A stretch of 64,000 bases of DNA from JAVBMP01 sp031552195 (GCA_031552195.1 JAVBMT010000001.1:10104-74103), one strand, 5' to 3'. Positions 8,652 to 17,324 are shown, counted from the stretch's first letter. Notes: generated by a model not told the origin, from the letters alone. Translations and numbers: made by a program.

Positions 8652-8683
8652 TTGCCCGCGGGCGGGAGAGCGCCCGCGGGCAA
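8652..8683 (-). repeat. 13-bp perfect hairpin between acyl-CoA synthetase and CofD-like gene
   Basis: Arms 8652-8664 and 8671-8683 are exact reverse complements (TTGCCCGCGGGCG on the plus strand) around a six-base loop. It begins eight bases after the synthetase stop. On the coding strand it is followed by an A-run, not a T-run, so it is not a classic intrinsic terminator. It could be an mRNA-stabilising stem or a processing site between two co-transcribed genes. Confidence 0.6.
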
Positions 8684-8691
8684 GGTCAGGT

Positions 8692-10350
8692 TCAGTCTTT
8701 GTTTCCGGCCGCCATATCTTTGGCGCGAATTTCAGCCCGGCGTATCTTTCCGCTTATGGTCTTCGGCAGTTCATCGACATATTCCACGACGCGCGGATAT
8801 TTATAAGGCGCGGTGTAAGCCTTGACGTGGTTTTGCAGGGTTTTGGTCAGTTCGTCGCCCGGCGTGAAACCGGGGGCGAGAACCACGGTGGCTTTGACCA
8901 GCTGCCCGCGCACCGGATCAGGAATGCCGGTGACGGCGGCCTCAATGACGGCTTCGTGCGCAACCAGGGCGCTTTCAACCTCAAAGGGCCCGATGCGGTA
9001 GCCAGAGCTTTTGATCAGGTCGTCCACCCGGCCCATGAACCAGTAATAGCCGTCTTCGTCCATCCAGGCCTTGTCGCCCGTGTGGTACCACCCGTCGTAA
9101 TTTACGGAGGCCGTGCGTTCCGGGTCGCTCATATATTCGCGGTAAAGCCCGATGGGCCGCCCATCGGATATGGAAAGGCATATTTCGCCTTCCTCGCCGG
9201 CCGGGCAGGGAACGCCGTCCGCGTCCAGAAGGGCCAGCTTCAGGCCGGGAACCGGCTTGCCCAGAGAACCCGGTTTCGGAGTCATGCAGGGCAGGGTGGC
9301 CAGTTGCAGGGTGGTTTCCGTCTGGCCGTAACCTTCATAAATGTTCAGCCCGGTTTTGGCCTTCCATTCATGAAAGACGCTTTCATTCAGCAATTCTCCA
9401 GCGGTGGTGCAGTGGCGCAGGCCGGAGGTGTCAAACTGGCTGAAGTCTTCCTGCAGAAGAAAGCGGTAGGTGGTGGGCGGGGCGCAGAAAGAGGTTACGC
9501 CGTTGTCGCATATCGTTTTGAAAAAAACGGCCGGGTTGAACTTGCCGCGGTAATCGTACACCATGACGGCGGCTCCGGCCATCCACTGGCCGTAAGTCTT
9601 GCCCCAGACGGATTTGGCCCAGCCGGTGTCGGCCATGGTCATATGAATGTCGTCAGAACATAGGTTGTGCCAATAAAGGCCGGTGAACAGGTGCCCCAAG
9701 GGGTAATTGCAGTCGTGCAGCACCATTTTGGGCATTCCGGTGGTGCCGGACGAGAAAAATATCATGAACGGGTCGCTGCCGCAGGCCAGATCATCGCCCC
9801 GCGGGCGGGGAAACGCCGGCGAAGCTTGCGCCGTGACGGCGTCATAATCATGCCAGCCGGAGGGCAGCGCATTTTTCCCGACCTGGATTTTCAGTTTGAC
9901 CGTCGGGCAAATGTCTTTAACTTCGTCGATTTTTCCGCTGAAGCTGTCTTCCACTATAAGGGCGCTGACTTCAGCGCTGTTCAGGCGGTATTCTATGTCA
10001 TGGGCGGTAAGCTGAGAAGGAGCGGGAATGGCCACAGCGCCGATCTTGTTCAGGCCGAGCACGGCCTGCCACCACTCCAGGCGGCGGTAAAGCACCAGAA
10101 AGACCTTGTCTCCCTTCTTCACGCCAAGGGTTTTAAGGGCGTTGGCCACGCGCGAGGCGGCTTCGTCCAGTTCTTTGAAGGTGACGTCGCGAAGCCGGAA
10201 ATCGTTGTCTATATGGCGTATGCACAAGGCGTCCGGCGTTTCTTCAGCTTTGCGGGCCAGAACGTCAAACCCCACGTTAAAGTCGGACGGAACTTTAAGC
10301 TTCCATTTCGCGCAAAGCTCTTCATAGGTTGAATGAGTTATTTTTTTCAT
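8692..10350 (-). CDS. AMP-forming acyl-CoA synthetase (acetyl/medium-chain type)
   Basis: A 552-residue ANL-superfamily ligase that activates a carboxylate to an acyl-adenylate and then to acyl-CoA. The ATP loop FFSSGTTGMPKMVLHD lies near residue 190, YEGYGQTETT (motif A5) near 340, WYHTGDKAWMDEDGYYWFMGRVDDLIKSSGYRIGP (A7/A8 hinge) near 430, and PKTISGKIRRAEIR with the catalytic Lys near the C-terminus. There is no signal or membrane segment. The chain-length preference cannot be read, but the sequence looks like the AcsM/medium-chain group more than true acetyl-CoA synthetase. It follows the cupin-HTH regulator gene in the same direction, a common pairing that suggests that protein controls it. 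Confidence 0.9.
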   Translation of the reverse strand: MKKITHSTYEELCAKWKLKVPSDFNVGFDVLARKAEETPDALCIRHIDNDFRLRDVTFKELDEAASRVANALKTLGVKKGDKVFLVLYRRLEWWQAVLGLNKIGAVAIPAPSQLTAHDIEYRLNSAEVSALIVEDSFSGKIDEVKDICPTVKLKIQVGKNALPSGWHDYDAVTAQASPAFPRPRGDDLACGSDPFMIFFSSGTTGMPKMVLHDCNYPLGHLFTGLYWHNLCSDDIHMTMADTGWAKSVWGKTYGQWMAGAAVMVYDYRGKFNPAVFFKTICDNGVTSFCAPPTTYRFLLQEDFSQFDTSGLRHCTTAGELLNESVFHEWKAKTGLNIYEGYGQTETTLQLATLPCMTPKPGSLGKPVPGLKLALLDADGVPCPAGEEGEICLSISDGRPIGLYREYMSDPERTASVNYDGWYHTGDKAWMDEDGYYWFMGRVDDLIKSSGYRIGPFEVESALVAHEAVIEAAVTGIPDPVRGQLVKATVVLAPGFTPGDELTKTLQNHVKAYTAPYKYPRVVEYVDELPKTISGKIRRAEIRAKDMAAGNKD

Positions 10351-10380
10351 TGAATTTTATCCGGTGGCTGCAAATTGTTC

Positions 10381-10523
10381 CCAGCCTGAATGCGCATGCG
10401 AGGCTGGCTTGACGGAAAATGTCCGGATTCGGAAAATCACAATCCGGACGCGACACGTTGCCGGCGTGCCCGAACCGCCTGAACGGCCCGGTGTTGCGGC
10501 CACGCGAAAAGTTTCGCGTGGCC
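10381..10523. repeat. Three inverted repeats between regulator and acyl-CoA synthetase
   Basis: Three perfect inverted repeats lie between the regulator stop and the synthetase start: CCAGCCT at 10381 with its complement at 10401-10407 (13-base loop), GTCCGGATT at 10421-10429 with its complement at 10441-10449 (11-base loop), and a 12-bp stem 10498-10509 / 10512-10523 with a two-base loop touching the regulator stop codon. The last could end or protect the regulator mRNA although no T-run follows. The GTCCGGATT pair has the look of an operator for a dimeric HTH protein. Confidence 0.55.
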
Positions 10524-11086
10524 TATATAATCACGTCCAGGAATAACGCGTCGTTGTCGTCCAGCCCTCTCAGGGCGTGCGGAATGCGCGACTTGAAATA
10601 TATGCTGTCTCCCGGTTCCAGAATTTCCGTTTTGTCATGCAAAGACAGCTCCAGGCGGCCTTCCAGCATGTAGATGAATTCCTGCCCGCTGTGCGAGGTG
10701 AAGGAAAGCTCTTCGGCTTTTTTCGGCGGAACGCGCACCAGAAAAGGTTCCATGGAGCGCCCGGAGAAGTTCGAGGCCAGGTTCCAGTAATCGTAGTCCT
10801 TGCGGCGCTGAACCGCCAGGCCCTGCCCCTTGCGCACCAGGCTGTACGCCGAGAGGTGCGCTGAAGAGCCGGACAGGATGGCCGTCAGGTCGACTCCTCC
10901 GGCGTGGGCCGCTTCCATCAGGAAGCTGACGGGAATTTCAACGGTTCCGCTTTCATACAGGGCGAGCTTTTCCTGGCTTACGCCGAGCCGGGAAGCGAAA
11001 TCGGCGATTTCCAGCCCCAGGGCCTCACGCAGCCCGGCAAGGCGCGGAGCGATTTCCTTGTATGGCGGCAAGTCATGGATTTCCAT
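10523..11086 (-). CDS. XRE-type HTH regulator with C-terminal cupin domain
   Basis: A 187-residue one-component regulator. The start at 11086 is chosen because GGAG lies seven bases ahead; a longer frame to 11173 has no ribosome site. The N-terminal HTH spans about residues 10-68 (LREALGLEIADFASRLGVSQEKLALYESGTVEIP), and the C-terminal cupin about 110-187 (GQEFIYMLEGRLELSLHDKTEILEPGDSIYFKSRIPHALRG) with the His and Glu positions of a ligand-binding barrel. Members of this group sense small molecules or acyl compounds. It sits directly upstream of the acyl-CoA synthetase in the same direction, which points to that gene as target. Confidence 0.9.
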   Translation of the reverse strand: MEIHDLPPYKEIAPRLAGLREALGLEIADFASRLGVSQEKLALYESGTVEIPVSFLMEAAHAGGVDLTAILSGSSAHLSAYSLVRKGQGLAVQRRKDYDYWNLASNFSGRSMEPFLVRVPPKKAEELSFTSHSGQEFIYMLEGRLELSLHDKTEILEPGDSIYFKSRIPHALRGLDDNDALFLDVII

Positions 11087-11403
11087 CAATTTCTCCTTCA
11101 TAGCCAGATTGGTGAAAAGACGGGCCGCGATAGCCGGCGGCTTTTCATTGAATACGGCGCCAAACCGTATCATAAAGGATACTAGGCTACGGGCCGCTTG
11201 GCAAGAATTTGTTCTTGGGCTTCCGCAATAAGATGAAGCTTTTCCGGTTTAAGAAAGCCTATATTTTTCGCATTGCATTTACAAAAAATCTAAAGTGTTC
11301 TATGTGAATCGATAGGGCAACAGTCTATAAAATCATATTGTTTTGGTTTAAACGGGCTTTGCGCGATCTGTTTCGTTCACCCTAGACTATGCGAGTTTGC
11401 TTT
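11087..11403 (+). other. Intergenic region with possible sigma-28-like promoter for the chemoreceptor
   Basis: This 317-base gap separates the diverging cupin-HTH regulator and the chemoreceptor. It turns A+T-rich from 11250 on. At 11291-11298 TAAAGTGT, nine bases, then ATCGATAG resembles the flagellar sigma-28 consensus TAAAGTTT-N11-GCCGATAA, with seven of eight and five of eight matches but a spacer two bases short. Chemoreceptor genes are often sigma-28 dependent. I see no gene here. Confidence 0.35.
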
Positions 11404-13785
11404 ATGACGACAAAAATCAAAATTACCGTGGGTTTTTTGTTGATGCTGCTGTTTCAGGGCATTTTAACCTTCCTGGGCTATACTGACCTGCGCAGCGGCG
11501 TGACAGGCTTCGCCAACTATCAGGAAATTTCCGTCATCAACACCAGGCTGAGCGATTTCGCCGGCATTGTGAACCTGATGCAGACGGATATTTATAAGTT
11601 TCTTGACTCCAAAGATCCCAAGTTTATCGAGGCTGGAAAAAAGGCCGCCGAGACGGGGCAGAACATTTTGAGAGAACTTGACGTGCTGATTCACCCCGCC
11701 GAGCAGAAAGCCGTTCTGCAAAAATTGCATGACCATCTGGATAAAGCGTTGCCGTTGATCGCCCAGGTTGAAAACGGCGTCCTCGGTTCAGGCGAGCAAT
11801 ATGCTAAAACTGTTCAGCCGGCGATGATCGCCCTGGGGCGCAGCCTGTTCACCCTGGCTGACCAGTCCCGTGTGGTGGAAAACGTCAACGGCGGCTTCGC
11901 TATAGCTGAAGCCTTGGAAAAACTGGCTTCAACGCGTTCCACCATGAGCCGTTTCGCCTTGAGCCGCTCCCCTGAAGATGCGAAGCGCCTGTATGAGCGC
12001 TTCGGCGACATGCAGAATTCTTTGAACTTTGTAGGAGAGACCATCACGAGCTCTGAAGGAAAAAATCTCGTCAACGTCGTGATGGAAAACCGGAACGCGT
12101 CCTGGGACGCCTTCAAGGTAATGGAGCAAAATTTTGCCAAGGTCAACGCCAATCTGGAAACCTTGCAAGGCTATATGAAGAGCATGGATGAAGAAACCAC
12201 AGCCTTGAACACCGCCATAGACGCAACCGCCATCAAAGTGGGCAACACCATACTCGGCGAAACTAAAACCGCCCAGATCAGCATGCTTGTTGCCGGCGGG
12301 GCGGGCATGGCCGCCGCAGTTATCGTGGCGCTTTTCATCATAATCGGCCTGAACAAGGTGCTGCATGAGCTGAGCGCTTTTGCCGGAGCCATTGCGGCGG
12401 GCGACTTCAACCGTCAGATCAGGGTCAAGGAAAAAGGCGAAATCGGGCTTATGGTCGATGCCGTGAAGAAGATTTCCGTTACTCTTGCCGGAATAATACA
12501 TCAGGCGAACGCTCTTGCGGACAAAATTTCATCCGGAAACCTGCGTGACCGCCTGGACGCCAAAGCTTTCCCGGGCGACTTCGCCTCGCTGGCCACCGGA
12601 GTGAATACCGTGGGAGACGCCTACACGAGCTTGCTGGATGCCATCTCTTTACCGATTATAGCTTGCGACAATAAAAATTCCGTCCTTTTCCAAAACGTGT
12701 CCGGGCAGGGGCAGTTGGGCGCGGCCTTCGTCAACGCCAACCCGGAAGTCAGCGGGCTTGGGGCTGCCGCAATGTCGCAGCGTAGCGCGCAGAATAAGGA
12801 ACTGAGCGTCACAACCCACGGGAAGCGCGCCGACATGGCCGTTTCCATTTTTCCGGCGGAAAATTTGCAGAAAAATGTCGTGGGTTATATTTCCATTTTT
12901 ACCGACCTGACTGAAATGAAAGAACGCCAGAACACTGTATTGCAGGCTGTGGCGGAAGCTTCCGGCATCTCCGACCGGGTAGCCGCCGCTTCCGAGCAAT
13001 TGGCCGCGCAGGTGGAACAGATTTCACGCGGCGCTGAAGTGCAGCGCTCGCGCGTTGAAACAACCGCCAGCGCCATGACGGAAATGAATTCAACGGTTAT
13101 GGAAGTGGCCCGCAACGCCGGGCAGGCTTCGGATCAGAGCGAGCATACCAGACGCAAGGCCGGCGAGGGGGCCGGGCTTGTCAACAAGGTGGTGGACTCC
13201 ATGAGTCAGGTTAACGCCATCGCGGATCATTTGCACGGCAATATGCAAGAGCTTGGCCGCCAGGCGGAGAGCATCGGAAGCGTTATGAACGTCATTTCCG
13301 ATATTGCCGACCAGACGAACCTGCTTGCGCTGAACGCCGCGATCGAGGCGGCCAGGGCGGGCGAAGCCGGGCGCGGTTTCGCGGTTGTGGCTGACGAGGT
13401 TCGCAAACTGGCTGAAAAAACCATGCAGGCCACCCATGACGTCGGCGAAAATATTCTTTCCATCCAGCAGTCGGCGCGCACGAATATCACGGAAGTGGGC
13501 AACGCCGTGGGCAGCATAAGCGAAGCCACCAAGCTAGCCAACGACTCCGGTTCCGCCCTGCAGGAAATAGTGCATATGGCGGCCGCAAACTCTTCGGTTG
13601 TGGCTTCAATCGCAACAGCGGCCGAAGAGCAGAGCGCCACTTCTGAAGAAATTAACCGCTCCATTGAAGAGATCAGCCATGTAGTCGCCGAAACTACGGA
13701 CGGCATGCTGCAGTCGTCGGCCGCCGTGCAGGATCTTTCCCAGATGGCGCAGGAGCTGCGCAGGGTTATGGAAAGGCTGAGATAG
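11404..13785 (+). CDS. Methyl-accepting chemotaxis protein
   Basis: A chemoreceptor of about 793 residues; an ATG five codons upstream (11389) is an alternative and neither has a good ribosome site. TM1 is near residues 8-25 and TM2 near 292-318, with a helical periplasmic sensor of about 265 residues between them. HAMP follows (about 315-370, with a second HAMP-like helical stretch to about 405), then a PAS-like segment (about 410-510, LPIIACDNKNSVLFQNVSG). The cytoplasmic signalling hairpin carries the invariant tip DIADQTNLLALNAAIEAARAGEAGRGF that contacts CheA and CheW. It has no partner chemotaxis gene nearby. The ligand is unknown. Confidence 0.95.
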   Translation: MTTKIKITVGFLLMLLFQGILTFLGYTDLRSGVTGFANYQEISVINTRLSDFAGIVNLMQTDIYKFLDSKDPKFIEAGKKAAETGQNILRELDVLIHPAEQKAVLQKLHDHLDKALPLIAQVENGVLGSGEQYAKTVQPAMIALGRSLFTLADQSRVVENVNGGFAIAEALEKLASTRSTMSRFALSRSPEDAKRLYERFGDMQNSLNFVGETITSSEGKNLVNVVMENRNASWDAFKVMEQNFAKVNANLETLQGYMKSMDEETTALNTAIDATAIKVGNTILGETKTAQISMLVAGGAGMAAAVIVALFIIIGLNKVLHELSAFAGAIAAGDFNRQIRVKEKGEIGLMVDAVKKISVTLAGIIHQANALADKISSGNLRDRLDAKAFPGDFASLATGVNTVGDAYTSLLDAISLPIIACDNKNSVLFQNVSGQGQLGAAFVNANPEVSGLGAAAMSQRSAQNKELSVTTHGKRADMAVSIFPAENLQKNVVGYISIFTDLTEMKERQNTVLQAVAEASGISDRVAAASEQLAAQVEQISRGAEVQRSRVETTASAMTEMNSTVMEVARNAGQASDQSEHTRRKAGEGAGLVNKVVDSMSQVNAIADHLHGNMQELGRQAESIGSVMNVISDIADQTNLLALNAAIEAARAGEAGRGFAVVADEVRKLAEKTMQATHDVGENILSIQQSARTNITEVGNAVGSISEATKLANDSGSALQEIVHMAAANSSVVASIATAAEEQSATSEEINRSIEEISHVVAETTDGMLQSSAAVQDLSQMAQELRRVMERLR

Positions 13786-13800
13786 AAGAACCTGAACGCT

Positions 13801-13846
13801 AAAAAAACAGTCAAGGCCGGGCAGTAGCCCGGCCTTGACTGTTTTG
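13801..13846. terminator. Bidirectional intrinsic terminator
   Basis: An A-run, a 15-bp perfect stem (CAGTCAAGGCCGGGC and its complement around AGTA), then TTTT. It follows the chemoreceptor stop by 15 bases and has T-runs in both directions. Confidence 0.9.
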
Positions 13847-14011
13847 CGGGTCCGTGTGCCGGCGTCCGCTACCGGCAGCCGGAACAAACAATCCGTTCCG
13901 GTTCTGCCGGCTCTGTGCCCGAATAAACATGCCGTTGTTTGCGGGCGCACGCTTCATATCTTCCGGAAGGTGAGTGCCAGTTGGGAAGACAAAGGCGGGA
14001 AAGCAAGGTTA

Positions 14012-14048
14012 TAAAAAAGCGCGGGAACATTGAGGTTCCCGCGCTTCT
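14012..14048 (-). terminator. Terminator of the ribosomal protein operon
   Basis: On the minus strand, about 25 bases after the rplQ stop, AAGCGCGGGAAC pairs with GTTCCCGCGCTT around a six-base loop and is followed by a run of T, a classic intrinsic terminator ending the S10-spc-alpha transcript. Confidence 0.9.
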
Positions 14049-14070
14049 GCTTGCCTGCAAGCAAATAATC

Positions 14071-14586
14071 TTATTCCGCGGCGGTTTCTTCAGCCGGAGC
14101 GGCTTTCGGTTCCACGGCGGCCTTTTTAGCGGCCCGTTCGGCTTTAACCGCTTCGGTTGCGGCGGCCTTGGCCTGGTTGATCAGCTGTTCGGTGGCTTCG
14201 CGTTTGCTTTCCGGAGAAGTGATGTGCTTGCCTTTGGTCAGCTCGATAATCGCCATGGGGGCGCAGTCGCCCTTGCGGGGCATGGCCAGCTTGACCACGC
14301 GGGTGAAGCCGCCTTCAACGCCTTTGAATTCCGGAGCGATTTCATCAAAAAGGCGTTTCACCAGTTTATGGTTGCCAAGCATGCGATAGGCCTCGCGGCG
14401 GGCGTGCAGTGTGTCTTGCTGGGCAAGGGCGATCAGAGGATCGACCACGCCGCGTATTTCCTTGGCTTTGGTTTCCGTGGTGGTAATACGGCCATAGGTA
14501 AGCACGGCCGTGGCCATATTGCGGAAGAGCGCCTTGCGGTGCGCCGTATTTCTGCCCAGTTTACGGCCTGAATTTTTATGCCTCAT
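14071..14586 (-). CDS. rplQ: 50S ribosomal protein L17
   Basis: L17 starts at the ATG at 14586 (MRHKNSGRKLGRNTAHRKALFRNM, the standard opening), overlapping the end of rpoA by 11 bases; a longer frame is open upstream but would lie inside rpoA. The protein is 171 residues. The L17 core ends near residue 120-135, and the remaining tail (about 40 residues) is Ala/Glu/Lys-rich with AAATEAVKAERAAKKAA, so this is a long form. L17 binds 23S rRNA near the exit tunnel. It is the last gene of the operon. Confidence 0.97.
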   Translation of the reverse strand: MRHKNSGRKLGRNTAHRKALFRNMATAVLTYGRITTTETKAKEIRGVVDPLIALAQQDTLHARREAYRMLGNHKLVKRLFDEIAPEFKGVEGGFTRVVKLAMPRKGDCAPMAIIELTKGKHITSPESKREATEQLINQAKAAATEAVKAERAAKKAAVEPKAAPAEETAAE

Positions 14587-15619
14587 TTTGCTGCTTCCTC
14601 TTCCATTCCTGGTATTTCTTTTCAAACCCGTCTATTTTCATGCCGAAGTCCAGCCCCATATCACTGAGCACCTTGCGGATTTCATCAAGCGACTTGCGGC
14701 CGAAGTTCTTGGTTTTCAGCATGTCGGATTCGGCTTTCTGCACCAGCTCGCCAACCAGGGAGATGTTCGCTCCCTTCAGGCAGTTAGTGGCGCGCACTGA
14801 AAGTTCCAAATCGTCAATGGATTTGAACAAAGATTCGTTAAGGTCATTGCTGCCGGAATTGCTTCCCTGCGTTTCACCAGCCACCAGTTCATCAAAATTG
14901 ATGAACACCGAAAGCTGATCTTTAAGGATTTTCGCACTGTAAGCCACCGCGTCTTCCGGGGTGACCGAGCCGTCCGTCCATACTTCCAGGATCAGCTTGT
15001 CGTAGTTGGTCATTTGACCAACGCGGGCCTGTTCAACGGTGTAGGCCACCTTGCGCACCGGCGAATAGCTGGCGTCCATGGCGATAAGGCCTATTTCATC
15101 GCTGATGCCCTCGTGCATATCAGCCGGAACGTAGCCTTTGCCCATGCGGGCTTCAAGCTCGAAATCCAGCGTCGTATCTTCAGTTATAGTAAAAAGGTGA
15201 GCTTCCGGGTTCAAAACCGCGACATGCTGGTTGCATTTGATGTCGCCAGCCGTAACGGCCCCCTTGCCGGAAGCTTTAAGTTCCAGGCGCTGGGGAGCGT
15301 CTGTGTCCATGGCGATGCGCACCTGCTTGAGGTTAAGCACAACGTCGGTCACATCTTCAAGAACACCGGGAATAGTGGTGAACTCGTGCTGTACGCCGCT
15401 AATTTTCACGGCCACGAAAGCCGCGCCCTGCAAAGAAGCCAGAAGAACCCGGCGCAGAGCGTTGCCTATGGTCGTTCCGTAGCCGCGTTCCAGCGGTTCG
15501 CATATAAATCTGGCGTAGAGGGCGTCTCCGGTCTCGCTTTCACGAGTGATTTTTTCCGGTTTTACCAGTTCAGACCAGTTGCGTGTATTAATAAGCCTTT
15601 CGCCTTGTTTAATGTGCAT
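14576..15619 (-). CDS. rpoA: RNA polymerase alpha subunit
   Basis: A 347-residue alpha subunit. The N-terminal domain (about 1-235) shows the dimer and beta-binding region GYGTTIGNALRRVLLASLQGAA, and the C-terminal domain (about 265-330) shows the DNA- and activator-contact helix LELSVRATNCLKGANISLVGELV. The linker is Ser/Asn-rich (GETQGSNSGSND). Length is normal. It sits between rpsD and rplQ as in most bacteria, giving co-regulation of polymerase and ribosomes. Confidence 0.98.
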   Translation of the reverse strand: MHIKQGERLINTRNWSELVKPEKITRESETGDALYARFICEPLERGYGTTIGNALRRVLLASLQGAAFVAVKISGVQHEFTTIPGVLEDVTDVVLNLKQVRIAMDTDAPQRLELKASGKGAVTAGDIKCNQHVAVLNPEAHLFTITEDTTLDFELEARMGKGYVPADMHEGISDEIGLIAMDASYSPVRKVAYTVEQARVGQMTNYDKLILEVWTDGSVTPEDAVAYSAKILKDQLSVFINFDELVAGETQGSNSGSNDLNESLFKSIDDLELSVRATNCLKGANISLVGELVQKAESDMLKTKNFGRKSLDEIRKVLSDMGLDFGMKIDGFEKKYQEWKRKQQNEA

Positions 15620-15661
15620 CCTCGCACTCGCTTATTTGGCGCACGCTGCAACGTCGCCCGT

Positions 15662-16288
15662 TTATTTGGAGTAAAGTTCGACAATCAGATGTTCGTTGAT
15701 CGGAGTCTGAATGTCTTCGCGTTGCGGAAGAGCCTTAACCACGCCTTTGAAAGAGGCGGCGTCAACTTCAAGCCAGGAGGGACAGCCACGTTTGGCTATG
15801 GCCTGCTGAGCTTCGGCCAGAACAGGAACCTTGCGGTTCTTTTCCGGAACTTCCAAAACGTCGCCCGCATAAATCTTCAAGGAGGGAATGTCCACTTTGT
15901 GCCCGTTAAGGGTGAACATGCCGTGCCTGACAAGCTGTCTGGCCTGCTGGCGGGAGTTGGCGAAGCCCATGCGGTAAATCACGTTGTCCAGGCGGCGCTC
16001 CAGCATAAACAGCAGGTTGCTGCCGGTAATGCCCTTGGCCATATCCGCCTTGGTGAAGTAATTACGGAACTGGCGTTCCAACACGCCGTAAATGCGGCGC
16101 ACTTTCTGCTTTTCGCGAAGCTGCAAAGCGTAATCGGAAACTTTTTTACGGGCTCTGCCGTGGGTTCCCGGAGCATAGGGGCGACGTTCAAAAGCGCATT
16201 TCTCGCTGGTGCAGCGGTCGCCTTTCAGAAAAAGCTTGCTGCCTTCGCGCCTGCACAAACGGCATTTAGATTCGTTGTATTTAGCCAC
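15662..16288 (-). CDS. rpsD: 30S ribosomal protein S4
   Basis: A 208-residue S4, a primary 16S rRNA binder that nucleates 30S assembly. The zinc-site cysteines C9, C12, C26 and C31 are all present (zinc-type S4), followed by RRPYAPGTHGRARKK and the S4 RNA-binding domain LDNVIYRMGFANSRQQARQLVRHGMFTLNG. In E. coli S4 is the translational repressor of the alpha operon; whether this holds here is not visible. Confidence 0.98.
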   Translation of the reverse strand: MAKYNESKCRLCRREGSKLFLKGDRCTSEKCAFERRPYAPGTHGRARKKVSDYALQLREKQKVRRIYGVLERQFRNYFTKADMAKGITGSNLLFMLERRLDNVIYRMGFANSRQQARQLVRHGMFTLNGHKVDIPSLKIYAGDVLEVPEKNRKVPVLAEAQQAIAKRGCPSWLEVDAASFKGVVKALPQREDIQTPINEHLIVELYSK

Positions 16289-16303
16289 GATGACTCTCCT
16301 GAA

Positions 16304-16693
16304 CTAGACGCGGCGCCGCTTCGGCGGGCGGCATCCGTTATGGGGAATGGGGGTTATGTCGCGGATAAAGGCAACTTTAAACCCTGCGTTGTTAATAGCC
16401 CGCATGGCGGATTCGCGGCCCGAACCGGGGCCGGTGACATACACGCCGACTGTGCGCATGCCGTTTTCCTGCGCCTTGCGCGCCGCCTGTTCAGCTGCTA
16501 CCTGCGCGGCGAACGGGGTTGACTTGCGCGACCCTTTGAAGCCCGCCTGTCCGGCGCTGGCCCAACTGATGGTGTTGCCGCGGGTGTCGGTGAAAGTAAT
16601 GATGGTATTGTTAAAAGAGGCCTGAATGTGGGCCATGCCCACCGGGACATTCTTTTTCTCTTTCTTTTTTACTGCACGTTTGGCTTTGGCCAT
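16304..16693 (-). CDS. rpsK: 30S ribosomal protein S11
   Basis: A 129-residue S11, located on the 30S platform near the mRNA exit. The family core is intact: GMAHIQASFNNTIITFTDTRGNTISWASAG and the C-terminal RDITPIPHNGCRPPKRRRV. The N-terminus is strongly basic (AKAKRAVKKKEKKN). A 129-base spacer separates it from rpsM upstream, the largest gap inside the alpha segment. Confidence 0.98.
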   Translation of the reverse strand: MAKAKRAVKKKEKKNVPVGMAHIQASFNNTIITFTDTRGNTISWASAGQAGFKGSRKSTPFAAQVAAEQAARKAQENGMRTVGVYVTGPGSGRESAMRAINNAGFKVAFIRDITPIPHNGCRPPKRRRV

Positions 16694-16822
16694 GACTGCA
16701 CTCGCAAAAGTTTAAAATAAATCCGTCACCTTAAGCCGCAAGAACCAGCCTTGAACCAGCCCCGCACCCTTCGGCGCCTTGCCCCGAGAAAACGGGACAC
16801 AACAAATTACAACAGCAGAAGG

Positions 16823-17191
16823 CTACTTCTTGCGCGGCGTGGCGCCGCGGCGCGGCCCCTTGCGGGTGCGCGCGTTAGTGTGGGTGCGCTGGCCGCGGCA
16901 GGGCAAACCCTTGCGGTGGCGCAAGCCACGGTAGCAGCCTATATCCATAAGGCGTTTGATGTTCGAAGAAACATCACGGCGCAAATCGCCTTCCACCTTG
17001 TGGTTCTGCTCTATTTCTTTACGGACTTCATTGATTTCGTCCGCGGAAAGGTCGTCTATGCCACGGGTCCAGTTGATGCCCGTGGTATCAAGAATTTTAA
17101 GCGCGGTAGCGCGACCGATGCCGTAAATATAGGTAAGAGCTATATCGGCACGTTTGCCTCTGGGCAGATCAACACCTGCTATTCTAGCCAC
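16823..17191 (-). CDS. rpsM: 30S ribosomal protein S13
   Basis: A 122-residue S13, which sits in the 30S head and contacts L5 and the P-site tRNA. MARIAGVDLPRGKRADIALTYIYGIG and the basic tail GQRTHTNARTRKGPRRG are standard. It follows rpmJ after 19 bases and opens the alpha segment (rpsM-rpsK-rpsD-rpoA-rplQ). Confidence 0.98.
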   Translation of the reverse strand: MARIAGVDLPRGKRADIALTYIYGIGRATALKILDTTGINWTRGIDDLSADEINEVRKEIEQNHKVEGDLRRDVSSNIKRLMDIGCYRGLRHRKGLPCRGQRTHTNARTRKGPRRGATPRKK

Positions 17192-17210
17192 TTTACGACT
17201 CCTGCTTCAC

Positions 17211-17324
17211 TTAGCCCTGACGCTGTTTATGCCGGGGGTTATCGCAGATTACCCTCAAAACGCCCTGACGGCGTATAACCTTGCACTTGGGGCAGATGCG
17301 CTTTACTGAAGGCCTTACTTTCAT
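17211..17324 (-). CDS. rpmJ: 50S ribosomal protein L36
   Basis: A 37-residue L36 starting at the ATG at 17324 (MKVRPSVKRICPKCKVIRRQG). The zinc ligands C11, C14, C27 and H32 are all present, so this is the zinc-binding form. An open frame continues upstream to 17423 but lacks any L36 similarity. It lies after map, the usual place in Desulfovibrio-type operons that lack infA here. Confidence 0.97.
   Translation of the reverse strand: MKVRPSVKRICPKCKVIRRQGVLRVICDNPRHKQRQG

Noticed and set aside
15014..16522. A 502-codon plus-strand open frame opposite rpoA, rpsD and rpsK
   Set aside because: It spans three real genes in antisense and has no ribosome site or family similarity.
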